64,000 nt of DNA from SZAS-103 sp036496805 (GTDB lineage: Bacteria > Pseudomonadota > Gammaproteobacteria > Xanthomonadales > Xanthomonadaceae): contig DASXKN010000024.1 in the NCBI GenBank assembly GCA_036496805.1, positions 1 to 64,000 of the forward strand, read 5' to 3'. This document shows positions 10,119 through 21,076 of this stretch, one piece after another; within the stretch, counting starts at the first letter, position 1, and every line of letters starts with the position of its first letter. The notes beneath the pieces are model-generated. The model was not told the origin of the DNA. It made no database searches and saw only the letters and a program-made list of their open reading frames with translations. Both the position numbers and the translations under genes were made by a program.

Positions 10119-11429
10119 ATGGCGAGAGCACCCCGAGAACACAAGCTTGAGACCCGCGAATCGCGCGCCAAGCTCAAAACAAGGGCGGAGCCGTATTGGA
10201 GGCAAGTCATCCCGGGAACCTTCTTGGGCTACCGCAAGAGCAAGACCACAGGGGCTTGGATTGTTCGCCAGCGCAATGAATCCGGCGGTTACAGCGAGCG
10301 GAGGCTCGGAACCGCGAACGATCATGTGGATGCCGACGGACTTGTTGTGCTGGGCTACGGCGAAGCAGTCAGGCGTGCGACAGAGACCCAGCTTGCCGAA
10401 CGAGGCGCTAAGTCGCCACGGCACATGCGTGACGGGATAACGTTAAACGATTTACTCGACTACTATCTTGCGGAACATCTTGCCGGCAAGGGTTCGGAAT
10501 CTGTCACGCGGCAGTTCATTGACAGGCATATTCGGGCGGACATCGGGGCAAAGCTCGCCACCGCGCTCGACGCCGACGCGATTCGGGCATGGCATCGCAG
10601 CCTTGCGGCCAAAGCTCCTATGCGTAGGCAATCGCCAGTCGGCAATCGCAAATCCGAAGCTGACCCAGCCAAGGCATTCGATCCTGCAGACCCAGCCAGC
10701 ATCCGTGCCCGGCAGGTATCAGCGAATCGCGTCCTGACCATCATCAAGGCCGCGCTCAACTTCGCTTGGGAGCACGATAAGTTGCCGGAGTCGACCCCGA
10801 CCTACTGGAAAAAAGTCACGCCCTTCTCTGTCATCGACGACGAGCCGCCACGAATGCTCGACCACGATGAAATCACTCGTCTACTCAATGCAGCCCTCCC
10901 CGACCTACGCACACTGCTCAGCGGTGCATTGTTGACAGGGGCACGATACGGTGAACTGGCTGCAATGAAAGTTGGTTCGTATAGCCACGAGCACAGTACG
11001 GTTACGATTCACCAGACCAAGACTGGCAAGACTCTCCATCAGCCGCTAACCCCCGAGGGCATCGCATTGTTTAATTCACTGACCGCCGGACGTTCACGGT
11101 CAGAATCCATGTTCACGAAAGCCGATGGGACGACTTGGGGGAAGGATCATGCTACACGGCGCATGATCGCCGCTGCCGAGGCTGCGAGGGTTACGGATGT
11201 TTCGTTTAAGACCACGCGCGCGACCTACGGGAAGCTCTTGTTGCTGGCAACAAGGGACATCGAAATGGTTGCTAAAGCGCTGGGGCACAGTGATAGCCGC
11301 ATCACACGCAAACATTACGCACAGTACCTTCCCAATGAGGTTGCCGCCGCAGTCGCCAAGCTGCCAGCGCTGGGCATCAAGTCGGATGCGAAGGTTTCAC
11401 GTATCGGGAATCAACGTAAAGCTGGCTGA
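10119..11429 (+). CDS. int: Tyrosine recombinase / integrase
   Basis: Site-specific recombinase that presumably inserted this element into tRNA-Glu. The 436-residue protein has an N-terminal arm-binding-like part, a core-binding domain (about 105-225) and a C-terminal catalytic domain with R276 (GARYGEL), K301 or K304, KTTR at 364-367, H390 (LGHSD) and the nucleophile Y400 (KHYAQYL). The usual His of H-x-x-R is Lys (K364), a variant tolerated in this family, so all catalytic positions appear filled. A Gln/Asn/Arg-rich stretch near 170-182 is encoded by a short CAATCGC-type repeat. It lies 185 bp from attL and reads into the element. Confidence 0.92.
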   Translation: MARAPREHKLETRESRAKLKTRAEPYWRQVIPGTFLGYRKSKTTGAWIVRQRNESGGYSERRLGTANDHVDADGLVVLGYGEAVRRATETQLAERGAKSPRHMRDGITLNDLLDYYLAEHLAGKGSESVTRQFIDRHIRADIGAKLATALDADAIRAWHRSLAAKAPMRRQSPVGNRKSEADPAKAFDPADPASIRARQVSANRVLTIIKAALNFAWEHDKLPESTPTYWKKVTPFSVIDDEPPRMLDHDEITRLLNAALPDLRTLLSGALLTGARYGELAAMKVGSYSHEHSTVTIHQTKTGKTLHQPLTPEGIALFNSLTAGRSRSESMFTKADGTTWGKDHATRRMIAAAEAARVTDVSFKTTRATYGKLLLLATRDIEMVAKALGHSDSRITRKHYAQYLPNEVAAAVAKLPALGIKSDAKVSRIGNQRKAG

Positions 11430-12093
11430 GTTCTGTCCTCCAGCAGGCCGGCAGAATGCCATTCGACAAGGACCTTCTGTGCATCAGAATCACTTTGAAG
11501 TGACGTTGCTCAGCCCCGGCAGTTCACCGGTGACCATCGTCGTGGTTGCGAACTCATCTAGCCAAGCCAAATGTGTTGCACAGAGCCAGTACCCGAAGTG
11601 GACAGTCACGTCCACGAAAGATTTGGGCCGTCGTTGACGACGAGCTTCCGGGTACGATATCCATTGCATGCTCCAGAGCGACTACCTGTCTGGGCGACGT
11701 GGGCAAATATCGAGCAAGTCCTAAAATCTCAAACTTGAAAGGCAATCACACATTGCTGGAGCCGAGCAACATCGGCGAAGTGTTGGTAAAGAATCGTGCC
11801 ATCCAGTTCAGCATGAGACTCCCGACAACGGCTGCAGTCATTGACTGGGAACACCTACGCTAGCTACGCCGATGTCGCAGTGTCATCGCGTGACCTAGTC
11901 TCGCTCCCTGCCACTGGGAAACAGCCAACCGGCAATTCACCGAAGGCGTTAGGACAAGCCGTGGAGCGTCAGGAACGCCCGCCAGATTTCGACACATCGT
12001 TCCGCGAGTGCCACGGATTCGTTCAATGGGCCGATGATGACATCGGAAGTCGCGGGCGGGCGAGGAAGCGGCCGACCAGACAGGATTCCGCGA

Positions 12094-12117
12094 GGTCTAT
12101 TCCCCAAAAATTCCCCA
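12094..12117 (+). other. Candidate integrase arm site, right
   Basis: GGTCTATTCCCCA, then four bases, then TTCCCCA. It is identical in the first 13 bases to the left-end site at 10048 and in the same orientation, about 50 bp inside attR. Inferred integrase or accessory-factor binding site. Confidence 0.5.
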
Positions 12118-12123
12118 CAAAGT

Positions 12124-12161
12124 GACTTAGGCCGCCTCTCGGCAGCCTAAGTCATTGTTTT
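12124..12161 (+). terminator. Intrinsic terminator at the right end of the element
   Basis: GACTTAGGC and GCCTAAGTC form a 9-bp stem that can extend through CGCC/GGCA, followed by ATTGTTTTA on the plus strand. It would stop transcription leaving the element toward the tRNA genes. Confidence 0.65.
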
Positions 12162-12164
12162 ATA

Positions 12165-12240
12165 TGGCGTCCCCACGGGGATTCGAACCCCGGTCGCATC
12201 CGTGAAAGGGATGTGTCCTAGGCCTCTAGACGATGGGGAC
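12165..12240 (-). tRNA. tRNA-Glu (anticodon TTC)
   Basis: A 76-nt cloverleaf on the minus strand: acceptor GTCCCCA pairing with TGGGGAC, anticodon loop CTTTCAC with TTC, the T-loop GGTTCGAATC, and encoded CCA. It is intact because the integrated element regenerated its 3' half; the displaced copy is attL at 9888. It follows tRNA-Ala on the same strand after 209 bp and was probably co-transcribed with it. Confidence 0.95.
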
Positions 12241-12449
12241 AGAGGCAGTCTTGAAAACGCATCGCAAGTGCACCCGCGAAGTTGAACCTTCGAAGCGCTA
12301 CGTCAGGGAACCGCAACCCAACCCGAAACCGCGCTTCCCTTGGAAGTCCGCACAGGGATGTGCGGTATCGCCACTTCGGGAAAAGCGCTGCAGCCGGAGT
12401 TCCTGGAACCTTTCGTGACACCCTGCACGGGACGTGCAGTAAAGCGACG

Positions 12450-12525
<76 letters not shown>

Positions 12526-12648
12526 ACGTGCTGGTGAACGCGAAGGATAGCCGGTCCCGGCGATTTGCGTCAAGACGGACTGCCGCGATTTGGCGGGTCG
12601 GCAACCAGGCGGTCGTCATCCGAAGGAGTTCGGGGGCGAAGGAAGCGT

Positions 12649-12671
12649 GGTTCGACAGGCTCACCACGAAC
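12649..12671 (+). repeat. REP-like repeat unit
   Basis: GGTTCGACAGGCTCACCACG continuing to AAC, a 23-nt imperfect palindrome closed by TTCG/CGAA ends. The same sequence recurs at 17917, 22746, 22887, 23238, 24968 and 25117. Here it lies just beyond the stop of the DUF1249 gene. Confidence 0.8.
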
Positions 12672-12680
12672 GGCGTGGCT

Positions 12681-13178
12681 TCAGGCCACGACCGCCAGGT
12701 CCCCCAGCGACCTGAGGGTGGACGGCGAATGCCCCTGCTCGCCGAGGTATTCCAGCCACTTGCTGAAGAACACGTTCATCCGCATGCGGTGGTCGATCAG
12801 GGTCGTCAGCGGTGGCTGCAGGCCCAGTACGTCCTGCCAGCGGTGGCCGACGTGGCAGTGGGTGACCTCGGCCTGGCGCGCGTCGCGGTAGTGGCGCACC
12901 CAGGCGGTCGGGTCGGGCTGGCCGCCGGGCACGTCGCACAGTTGCGGGTACGACAGTCGCAGCTCGATCGTGTACGGGTGGCATTCGACCACGTCGATGC
13001 ACAGGTCGAGTCCGTCGCGGCCGGTAGAGACATGGCTGCCGATCGCCAGCGATTCGGGTGCGAACAGCTTCTGCAGGCGCTCGTGGTTCTCGGCGTACAG
13101 GGCCATCAACCATGCGAACCGGGTCATGCGCGGGATGCGCAGCGGCGATGCGGATGACGAGCGGACGATGGCGGACAT
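12681..13178 (-). CDS. DUF1249 family protein (YqiB-like)
   Basis: A 165-residue cytoplasmic protein of unknown function. The pattern is that of E. coli YqiB: an N-terminal helix with YAENHERLQKLF, a beta region YTIELRLSY, RHYRDARQAEVTHC, and a C-terminal R-M-R-MN-FFSKWLEYL element. The ATG at 13178 gives the expected length. Stand-alone between the tRNA genes and ppsR; bases 13179-13317 hold no gene. Confidence 0.78.
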   Translation of the reverse strand: MSAIVRSSSASPLRIPRMTRFAWLMALYAENHERLQKLFAPESLAIGSHVSTGRDGLDLCIDVVECHPYTIELRLSYPQLCDVPGGQPDPTAWVRHYRDARQAEVTHCHVGHRWQDVLGLQPPLTTLIDHRMRMNVFFSKWLEYLGEQGHSPSTLRSLGDLAVVA

Positions 13179-13317
13179 GGCCGGATGCTAGCACGCGTTT
13201 CACCGCGCTCCGCAATGCTTGTCAGGCGGCCAAATGCGTCGCACACTCAACGACTCCGGGGCCCTTTTCGCACGCTGCTGCGATCCCCCTGCCCCTGGCT
13301 CCGGGTCGCCCGCTTCC

Positions 13318-14136
13318 TCAGAACAACTGCCGCTGGATGCCCAGCGCGGTCATCACCTTGCTGGCGATTTCCTCGATCGAGGTATGCGTGGTGCTGAGCA
13401 CCGGAATGCGCTCGGTCTTGAACAGCGCCTCGGCCGCGGCGACTTCCTTCCGGCATTGCTCGATGGTCGCGTAGCGGCTGTCGGGTTTGCGCTCCTGGCG
13501 GATCTGGCGCAGCCGGACCGGGTCGATGGTCAGGCCGTAGAGCTTCTTCCGGTAGGGCTGCAGGCGCTTGGGCAGCTCCATGTGCTCGAGGTCGTCGTCG
13601 GTCAGCGGATAGTTGGCCGCGCGCACGCCGTAGTGGAGCGCGAGGTAGAGGCAGGTCGGCGTCTTGCCCGAGCGCGACACGCCGACGAGGATCAGGTCGG
13701 CCTCGCTGTAGTTGACGTTGCCGCCATCGTCGTGGGTCAGTGCGTAGTTGGTGGCGTTGATGCGCGCCTCGTAGGCGGCGAAGTCCACCATGCCGTGGGC
13801 GTGGCCGACGTGGCGTTCGCGCTGCTGGCCCAGTTCCGCTTCCAGGCGGCCGATGAAGGGGCCGAACACGTCGAGGATCAGCGCGCCGCTTTGTTCCAGC
13901 ACCGCAGTGACCGACTCCTCGACCACCGAGCTGATGATGATGGGCTTGCAGCCGTGCTGCTCGCTGGCCGCCGCGATCTGCCGGAGCGCCTCGCGGGCCT
14001 TGTCAGGCGAATCGACGAACGAGAAGCGCTGGGTGTGGAAGCGCATGCCCTCGAACTGGGTCAGCAGGCTGTGGCCGATCGTCTCGGCGGTGATGCCGGT
14101 GCCGTCCGAAACGTAGAACACCAGACGTTCGTCCAT
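13318..14136 (-). CDS. ppsR: PEP synthase regulatory protein (kinase/pyrophosphorylase)
   Basis: Bifunctional regulator that inactivates PEP synthase by ADP-dependent phosphorylation and reactivates it by phosphate-dependent dephosphorylation. The 272-residue product begins MDERLVFYVSDGTG, typical of the DUF299/PpsR family, and contains the P-loop-like GVSRSGKTP (152-160). AGGAG seven bases before the ATG at 14136 fixes the start. It is divergent from ppsA, its target, across a 289-bp shared control region. Confidence 0.94.
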   Translation of the reverse strand: MDERLVFYVSDGTGITAETIGHSLLTQFEGMRFHTQRFSFVDSPDKAREALRQIAAASEQHGCKPIIISSVVEESVTAVLEQSGALILDVFGPFIGRLEAELGQQRERHVGHAHGMVDFAAYEARINATNYALTHDDGGNVNYSEADLILVGVSRSGKTPTCLYLALHYGVRAANYPLTDDDLEHMELPKRLQPYRKKLYGLTIDPVRLRQIRQERKPDSRYATIEQCRKEVAAAEALFKTERIPVLSTTHTSIEEIASKVMTALGIQRQLF

Positions 14137-14244
14137 CGGTCGGCTCCTGGTTGACGACACTTCCACGACGTTTTCGACCCACATGCGGCGCGCGATCCGG
14201 GTGACGGGAAAGGGCGCCATTCTACGCAATGACGCAGCGTGGCC

Positions 14245-14268
14245 CGATGCCGGCACGTGCCGGCATCG
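14245..14268. promoter_or_regulatory. Perfect 24-bp palindrome between ppsR and ppsA
   Basis: A perfect palindrome centred on GCACGTGC with outer arms CGATGCCG/CGGCATCG lies in the divergent ppsR-ppsA intergenic region. It has no loop, which suits a dimeric DNA-binding protein better than an RNA terminator. The regulator is unknown. Confidence 0.45.
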
Positions 14269-14425
14269 CCTCGCATCATGCATCACGCCTTGTCGTTGCC
14301 GGCGGACATGGCCATTCAAGCGCGATTCGCACATCGGGACGGCTTGGGCAGGTAAAATATCGGGCTGATCGGGCCCTGCCCGACTGTCCGTCGAACGATT
14401 GCCTGTCGAACCTCCGGAGCCTGCC

Positions 14426-16828
<2,403 letters not shown>

Positions 16829-16832
16829 GGCG

Positions 16833-17852
16833 ATGTTCACCTCGGCGCCTGCCTCCTCGCCCGCGCAGCAGTTGCTGGAGCACCCGGTGGCCCAGTCCAC
16901 GCGGTTGTTCGACCACCTGCAGCGTATCGATTGGCCCGACCTGAGCATCGAATGGGGCGCGCGCGCGGGCGCGGCCCTGCTCCTGCTGGCCGGCGGCATC
17001 TGGATGTCGAAATGGCTGTCGCGCCTGCTGGTGCGCCTGCTCACGCGCTTCGGTGTCGAGACCATCCTCACGAACTTCCTGCGCGCCGTCATCCGCGCGA
17101 TCTGCCTGATCGTCGTCTTCATCGCGGCGATGGACGTGGTCGGACTGCCGACCACCTCCCTGCTCGCGGTCATCGGCGCGGCGGGCCTCGGCATCGGCCT
17201 TGCGCTCAAGGATTCGCTGTCGAACATTTCCGCCGGCGTCATGCTGATCACGCTGCGTCCCTTCCATGCCGGTGACGAGGTGCAGGTGGCCGGGCTCAAC
17301 GGCGTGGTCGAGCAGGTGCGCATCTTCCAGACCGTGCTGCGCACCTTCGACAACCGCGTGATCATCCTGCCGAACAGCCTGATCACCGCCGCGCCGATCA
17401 CCAACTTCACCGCGCGCGACCGCCGCCGCATCGATCTCACCATCGGCATCGGCTACGAGGACGACATCCGCACCGCGCGCGAAACCCTGGTCACGGCCGC
17501 GCGCGCGAACCGGCGCGTGCTGGCCGAACCGGCGCCCGACGTGCTGGTGTCGGCGCTGGCCGAGAGCAGCATCAATGTCGTCCTGCGCGCCTGGGTCGCC
17601 ACCCGCGACTACGCGATGGCCAAGAGCGAACTGCTGGAAGCGGCGCGGGCGGCGCTGGGCGAGCGTGGCGTGAGCATTCCCTTCCCCCAGCAGGACCTGC
17701 ACGTGTTCCACCACGGCGTGGAGGACGCGAAGCAGGGCGAGCAGAAGCTCGCGGAGGCGGCTGCTGGCAAGCCGAAAACGGCGAGCGCTCCGCGCGGTTC
17801 GGATGATGCTTCGCACGAAGGCGACTCCACGCCATCCACGCCGGAGAGCTGA
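16833..17852 (+). CDS. MscS-type small mechanosensitive ion channel
   Basis: Inner-membrane channel releasing solutes on hypo-osmotic shock. The 339-residue protein has three hydrophobic segments (about 47-65, 88-108, 113-135). The third carries the pore-helix pattern GAAGLGIGLALKDSLSN, followed by the beta domain with PFHAGDEVQV, F-T-LRTFDNR and IILPNSLI, and a disordered C-terminal tail rich in Ala, Pro and Ser. It starts 4 bp after ppsA and is probably co-transcribed with it. Confidence 0.9.
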   Translation: MFTSAPASSPAQQLLEHPVAQSTRLFDHLQRIDWPDLSIEWGARAGAALLLLAGGIWMSKWLSRLLVRLLTRFGVETILTNFLRAVIRAICLIVVFIAAMDVVGLPTTSLLAVIGAAGLGIGLALKDSLSNISAGVMLITLRPFHAGDEVQVAGLNGVVEQVRIFQTVLRTFDNRVIILPNSLITAAPITNFTARDRRRIDLTIGIGYEDDIRTARETLVTAARANRRVLAEPAPDVLVSALAESSINVVLRAWVATRDYAMAKSELLEAARAALGERGVSIPFPQQDLHVFHHGVEDAKQGEQKLAEAAAGKPKTASAPRGSDDASHEGDSTPSTPES

Positions 17853-17916
17853 GCGCGGAAGTCAACGACGCCGCATGCCGGTTTCGATGTCTGCTTGGCG
17901 CTTCGATCACCAAGCC

Positions 17917-17939
17917 GTTCGTGGTGAACCTGTCGAACC
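17917..17939 (-). repeat. REP-like repeat unit, variant
   Basis: GTTCGTGGTGAACCTGTCGA continuing to ACC is the reverse orientation of the unit at 12649, with one base change (GAACC for GAGCC). It lies 65 bases after the MscS stop. Confidence 0.7.
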
Positions 17940-17968
17940 ACTTTCTACGTAACGAGCAAGCAACAGCA

Positions 17969-18041
17969 CAGCGTTCTGCGCTGACGCGCGGGTTACTTTC
18001 TCTTGAGGAGAAAGTAGCTCGCGCGTCAGCGCGAAACGCTG
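17969..18041. repeat. Long imperfect inverted repeat (hairpin)
   Basis: Two arms of about 33 bases pair with few mismatches: CAGCGTT-GCGCTGACGCGCG-TACTTTCTC on the left and GAGAAAGTA-CGCGCGTCAGCGC-AACGCTG on the right, closed by TTGAG. It separates the convergent MscS and GGDEF genes and may act as a two-way terminator or be a mobile palindromic repeat. Together with the REP at 17917 it accounts for the 231-bp gap. Confidence 0.65.
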
Positions 18042-18083
18042 TTGATCCGGCATTTGGCAAAGATCGTTCCCGGAAGCACCCGA

Positions 18084-21047
18084 TCAATCCTCAACCCGAT
18101 TCCGCCCCGCCTCTTTCGCGCGATACAACAGCTCGTCCGCACGGCTCGACATGCGGCTGTAGCTTTCCTCGCCATCCCATTGCACCACGCCCATGCTGAC
18201 GGTGAGGCGCAGGCCGGGCGCTACCGGCGACCAGTCGTGCGACTCGATGGCCGCGCGCATGCGCTCGCAGTAGGTGCGTGCGCCCGCGATGTCCGAACCG
18301 GACAGGATGCACGCGAACTCCTCGCCACCCAGCCTTCCCGCGAGGTCGCCCGGTCGCTGGTGGCTGCGCAGGATGGCGCCGATCTCGCGCAGCGCCGCAT
18401 CGCCGGCCGCGTGCGAATGGAGGTCGTTGATGCGCTTGAAGTGGTCGATGTCGATCAGCACCAGCGACAGTGGCCGCCCGCTGCGACGCGACTCGGCGAA
18501 ATAGACCTCGATCGCTTCGTCGACGCGGCGCCGGTTGGCGATGCCGGTGAGCGCGTCCTCGCGCGCCTGGCGCTCGAACGCTTCCGATTGCGCCTGGATC
18601 GTTTCCAGCAGCCGCGTCTTCTCCTTGTCCGCTTCGCGCAGGCGTTCTGTCTGCTGGCGCAAGTCTTCGGTGCGCACATCGACCAGCTTCTGCAATCGAC
18701 GCTCGTTCGCAGCGATGACGCGGATGCGCGCGCGATAAGCCAGCCACCCGCCGACGACCAGCAGCGCGGCCATCAGCGCATCGAACCAGAGCTTCTGCCA
18801 GAGGTAGGCGCCGATGCGGAACGGCAGCACGGCCTCGCGTTGCGACCACGAACCGCCGGTCACCGCGGCCTGGATGCGCAGCCGGTAGTCGCCGGCCGGC
18901 AGGTTGGTGAACTGCACGCTGGTGTGTTCGCCGACCTCGCTCCAGTCGGTGTCGTAGCCCTCGAGCAGGTAGCGGTACTGGATGCGCCGCGGCAGGTGGT
19001 AGTTCAACGCGAAGAAGCGCACGTCGAGCCGGCGCGTGTCCGGCGCGAGGTCGAGCGTGCCATTGGGCACGACCACGCGGTCGTCCACGCGCACTTCCTC
19101 GAACAGCGCCTGCGGCGGTTCGCTGCGATAGTCGACCAGCCGCTCGGGATGGACCTGGGCAACGCCACGCGCGGTCGCCGCCCACACGCTGCCGTCGGAC
19201 AGCAGCCATGCGGCGGGGCTCGATCCGCCATTGCATTGCGAAGTCGGCAGGCCGTCGGCGACGCCGAACAGATCGGCGGCCAGCACCTTCGCGTGACCGT
19301 CCGCGAGCGCGCTCGCCTGCAGGCGCGACACACGCACCAGGCCGCTGGGCGTGCTCAGCCAGAGGTTGCCTTCGCGATCGGGCACGACCGCGTACACGGT
19401 ATCGGCCGGCAAGCCCTGTGCGCTGCCGAGCACGCTCAACCTGCCTTCCTTCCAGCGCAGCAGGCCGCGGTCGCTGGCCATCCACACCGCGCCTTCCTCG
19501 TCGTCGGCGAAACCGAACACCGACTGCGCCATGCTCTGCGACGGCAGCGGAACGCGCACGAAGCGGTTGCCTTCGCGATAGGCAACGCCATTGCCGGTGC
19601 CGATCCACAGCCGACCCGCGGAATCGCGGTGGAGGCCGAGGATCACGTCGTTCGGCAATCCATCAGCCGTGGTGTAGACATGACTCGCGCCCGCGCCCGG
19701 CTGCTGCACCAGGCCCTTGCTCGTGCCGATCCAGAGCGTGCCGTCACGATCCTGCAGGATGCCGCGCACCCAGTCCGATGGCAGCCCGTGCGCATGGTCG
19801 ATGCTGCGATCGATGCGGCCGCGCGAAAGATGCGCCACGCCAGCCGACTCGGTCCCGGCCCACAAGCCACCGTCGCTGGCGCGCGCCAGCGCGAGCACCG
19901 GCTGGTCGGACCAGGTGTCGGTGGCGACGCGCTCGAACAGCCCGTCGTGCAATCGCTCCAGGCCAGCTTGCGTGCCGATCCAGACATCGCCGTCGGGCGT
20001 TTCGAGCACCGTGTGCACGTTCTCGTTCGACAGTCCGGCCTGCTTGCCGAGCGCGCTGAAGGGCGTGTCGCGCAGGCGCAGCAAGCCCTGGTTGCCGCCG
20101 ACCCAGACGCTGCCGTCGTCGCCGCGCAGCAGCGCGTCGACCAGCCAGGCGTGGCCGGGATTTTCCTGGCGCACGGCTTCGCTGCGACCGTCGCGCACGA
20201 CCAGCAGGCCATGTTGCGCGGTGCCGATCAGGGCGCGGCTGGCCGAATCCGGAAGGATCGCCAGCACCACGTCGTCGAAGGCATCCGGCGTCATCTTCTC
20301 GAACTGCTGCTCGCCGTGGCGCTGCCGGTAAGCGCCGACCTGGGTACCGACCCAGAGCGAATGGTCCTGCGATTCGGCCAGGGTGCCGATCGCGCCCGAT
20401 GGCAGCAGGCCGGCGTTGACGCTGATGGTCTGCACGCGGTCGTCGACGATCCGCGCCAGGCCCGCCGAGGTTCCCACCCAGGTGTCGCCGTCGCTGGTCA
20501 CCAGCAGGCTCAGCACACGGTCCGATGGCAGGCCGTTGCGGCTGCCGAAGTGCAGTTTGCGGCGACCGTCGAGCACGTCCAGGCCGCCGCTCGCGGTTGC
20601 CACCCACAGCCGGCCGCGAGCGTCTTCCTGCGAAGCGGTCACGCTGTCCTGCGCAATGCCGTCACCGACACCGCGACGGGTCCACCCTCCCTGGTGCAGG
20701 AAGCTCACGCCGCCACGCGCGGTGCTCACCAGCAACGAACTCTCGCGCCCGATCGCGAGGTGGCGAACGTCGTTGTCGTGCAGCTCCGGCTCCGAAGTGC
20801 GGTCCTCGTAGGTGAACTCGGTGCCGTTGAAGCGGGCCAGGCCATCGGGCGTGCCGATCCACAGATAGCCGTCGCTGCTCTGCGCCAAGGCGTTGACCTG
20901 GTCGCTGCGCAAGCCGGCCTGCTGGGTCCAGCTCTCGCGTGCCCAGGTGTCGAGCGGCTTGCGGTCGGCCTGTTGCGCGCAGGCGACGCCGACGAGCGAA
21001 CCCGAGAACAGGATCGCCGCCAGCAGTCTGCGCAGGTTCCGTAGCAT
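18084..21047 (-). CDS. Beta-propeller sensor diguanylate cyclase (GGDEF)
   Basis: A 987-residue membrane sensor predicted to make cyclic di-GMP. Order: signal peptide ending ACAQQA (about 1-24); a long series of two-component-regulator propeller repeats (motifs such as YLWIGTPDGLARF and LWVGTQVGAYR) filling the periplasmic part; a Y_Y_Y domain (around YRYLLEGYDTDWSEVG); one membrane helix (LWFDALMAALLVVGGWLAY); a short coiled coil; and a C-terminal GGDEF domain with GRLGGEEF. An RPGD five residues before GGEEF matches an inhibitory I-site. ATG 21047 is chosen because the signal peptide begins there. It lies 29 bp after orn on the same strand. Confidence 0.9.
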   Translation of the reverse strand: MLRNLRRLLAAILFSGSLVGVACAQQADRKPLDTWARESWTQQAGLRSDQVNALAQSSDGYLWIGTPDGLARFNGTEFTYEDRTSEPELHDNDVRHLAIGRESSLLVSTARGGVSFLHQGGWTRRGVGDGIAQDSVTASQEDARGRLWVATASGGLDVLDGRRKLHFGSRNGLPSDRVLSLLVTSDGDTWVGTSAGLARIVDDRVQTISVNAGLLPSGAIGTLAESQDHSLWVGTQVGAYRQRHGEQQFEKMTPDAFDDVVLAILPDSASRALIGTAQHGLLVVRDGRSEAVRQENPGHAWLVDALLRGDDGSVWVGGNQGLLRLRDTPFSALGKQAGLSNENVHTVLETPDGDVWIGTQAGLERLHDGLFERVATDTWSDQPVLALARASDGGLWAGTESAGVAHLSRGRIDRSIDHAHGLPSDWVRGILQDRDGTLWIGTSKGLVQQPGAGASHVYTTADGLPNDVILGLHRDSAGRLWIGTGNGVAYREGNRFVRVPLPSQSMAQSVFGFADDEEGAVWMASDRGLLRWKEGRLSVLGSAQGLPADTVYAVVPDREGNLWLSTPSGLVRVSRLQASALADGHAKVLAADLFGVADGLPTSQCNGGSSPAAWLLSDGSVWAATARGVAQVHPERLVDYRSEPPQALFEEVRVDDRVVVPNGTLDLAPDTRRLDVRFFALNYHLPRRIQYRYLLEGYDTDWSEVGEHTSVQFTNLPAGDYRLRIQAAVTGGSWSQREAVLPFRIGAYLWQKLWFDALMAALLVVGGWLAYRARIRVIAANERRLQKLVDVRTEDLRQQTERLREADKEKTRLLETIQAQSEAFERQAREDALTGIANRRRVDEAIEVYFAESRRSGRPLSLVLIDIDHFKRINDLHSHAAGDAALREIGAILRSHQRPGDLAGRLGGEEFACILSGSDIAGARTYCERMRAAIESHDWSPVAPGLRLTVSMGVVQWDGEESYSRMSSRADELLYRAKEAGRNRVED

Positions 21048-21076
21048 CGTCGTCGCCAGCCGGCGTCGTCGCCCGA

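Larger units (their letters stand above)
11430..12164. other. Element interior without recognisable genes
   Basis: About 735 bases between the integrase stop and the tRNA. Open frames at 11546-11863 (105 codons) and 11841-12125 (94 codons), both plus strand, match no family I know and have no convincing ribosome binding site. Composition is lower in GC than the surrounding chromosome. This looks like decayed cargo or non-coding attachment-region DNA; I see no gene to support. Confidence 0.4.
9934..12210. mobile_element. 2.28-kb integrase-only element in tRNA-Glu(TTC)
   Basis: A segment bounded by a 46-bp direct repeat (9888-9933 and 12165-12210) that contains one recognisable gene, a tyrosine recombinase. 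Base composition looks visibly more AT-rich than its neighbours (e.g. around 9975-10010 and 11500-11830), consistent with transfer. A 13-bp sequence, GGTCTATTCCCCA, recurs near both ends as candidate integrase arm sites. No excisionase, replication, relaxase or phage gene is seen. It is either a decayed island or a minimal passenger that still keeps its integrase and ends. Confidence 0.85.

Noticed and set aside
10119..11429. Integrase inactivated by loss of the catalytic His in H-x-x-R
   Set aside because: Lys at this position (KTTR, 364-367) is an accepted variant in tyrosine recombinases, and the Arg, His and Tyr are all present.
11841..12125. 94-codon protein in the tRNA-Glu element
   Set aside because: No ribosome binding site or family resemblance; it runs into the putative arm site. 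Listed only as part of the unassigned interior.
18042..21044. 1000-codon plus-strand frame opposite the GGDEF sensor gene
   Set aside because: It is the antisense of a well-supported gene; composition is typical of GC-shadow frames and no domain is visible.
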